From: Flammeovirgaceae bacterium
Lineage (GTDB): Bacteria; Bacteroidota; Bacteroidia; Cytophagales; Cyclobacteriaceae
Direction: 5' to 3'
Assembly (NCBI GenBank): GCA_947457025.1
Contig: CANGUI010000170.1
Span: forward strand, 1 to 5,243
DNA: 5,243 nucleotides
Part shown: positions 4,745 to 5,243 of the stretch, one piece after another
Numbering within the stretch: position 1 is the stretch's first letter
Layout of the letters: every line of letters begins with the position of its first letter
Position numbers and translations under genes: made by a program
Notes under the pieces: generated by a model
Told to the model about the DNA's origin: nothing
Seen by the model: the letters and a program-made list of their open reading frames with translations, nothing else
Databases searched by the model: none

Positions 4745-5243
4745 ATGAATAGCGTCATTATTTCCAACGAGGAGATTCGCCCAGGCGAGTTCAAAGAGAT
4801 ATCCATTCGCATCGCACGGCTACCTTCTCATACCCAAATTGAAACACCTGTCTTTGTCTACCGGGCGTTGGAGGATGGCCCCACACTCGCTCTTATGGCC
4901 GGTATGCATGGGGATGAAATTAACGGCACCGAGATCGTCAGGCGTGTGCTCGATAATGGGTATCACCACGTGAAGCGCGGGATGGTACTTTGCATGCCCA
5001 TCATCAACGTCTATGGTTTTCTCAATTATTCACGCGAGGTGCCCGACGGTAAAGACATTAACCGGTCTTTTCCAGGCAGCAAATCCGGTTCGCTCGCGTC
5101 TCGCGTAGCCTATCACGTCACCCATGATGTCATCCCGTTCATTGATTACGGCATTGACTTCCATACCGGAGGCGCCATGCGTACCAATTATCCTCAGGTG
5201 AGGTGCGTGATGCAGGATACCCGCAACGTAGAACTGGCAGCGG
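4745..5243 (+). CDS. succinylglutamate desuccinylase/aspartoacylase family zinc amidohydrolase (3' end outside window)
   Basis: The first 166 codons of a protein whose stop lies beyond the window; the family is usually about 300-350 residues, so roughly half is visible. Members are zinc enzymes of the M14 carboxypeptidase fold that hydrolyse amide bonds of acylated amino acids. Visible motifs in order: ALMAGMHGDEINGTE (49-63) with zinc ligands His55 and Glu58; NVYGFLNYSREVPDGKDINRSFPG (88-111), the DxNRxFPG substrate-binding signature with Arg107; and GIDFHTGG (136-143), with the third zinc ligand His140. The catalytic glutamate expected further on is outside the window. No signal peptide is seen. 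It starts 63 bases after rimK in the same direction with no terminator between, so it is probably in the same operon. It is not a clear AstE of arginine catabolism, since no other ast genes are visible; the substrate is unknown. Confidence 0.92.
   Translation, partial: MNSVIISNEEIRPGEFKEISIRIARLPSHTQIETPVFVYRALEDGPTLALMAGMHGDEINGTEIVRRVLDNGYHHVKRGMVLCMPIINVYGFLNYSREVPDGKDINRSFPGSKSGSLASRVAYHVTHDVIPFIDYGIDFHTGGAMRTNYPQVRCVMQDTRNVELAA

Overview
The window looks like chromosomal DNA from a member of the Bacteroidota, possibly a Cytophagales-type organism. The evidence is a perfect Bacteroidota -7 promoter box (TAACTTTG, the TAnnTTTG class) in front of ffh, a near-match in front of the lipoprotein gene, A-rich leaders mostly without Shine-Dalgarno sequences, a DUF2911 secreted protein (a family typical of this phylum), and a base composition near 50% GC. 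The lineage below phylum is inference. All supported genes lie on the plus strand. I see no mobile element, CRISPR array, tRNA or rRNA.

Positions 1-949 form an envelope region. They hold the C-terminal 90 codons of an unidentified protein, followed by a 189-residue lipoprotein with an LPP20-like domain and its own likely promoter. Positions 950-1249 are non-coding: a long 3' untranslated stretch with one bulged hairpin, a clear intrinsic terminator (1103-1140), and the ffh promoter.

Positions 1250-2581 encode Ffh, the signal recognition particle GTPase, complete and with all key motifs. The 168-base gap after it holds a strong 14-bp hairpin and three copies (two direct, one inverted) of CGGCACACG, overlapping the likely promoter of the next gene. 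That gene (2750-3265) encodes a secreted DUF2911 protein and ends in a second textbook terminator (3283-3314).

Positions 3342-5243 are a probable operon: a retropepsin-like protease of the RimB/'ATP-dependent zinc protease' family, a full-length RimK ATP-grasp glutamate ligase (sharing an ATGA overlap with the protease gene), and the first 166 codons of an AstE/aspartoacylase-type zinc amidohydrolase that runs off the window. Together they suggest a unit that adds glutamate tails to a target and may also process or remove them. This is the most interesting part of the window. The families and their association are not new, but the substrate in this phylum and the role of the third gene are open.
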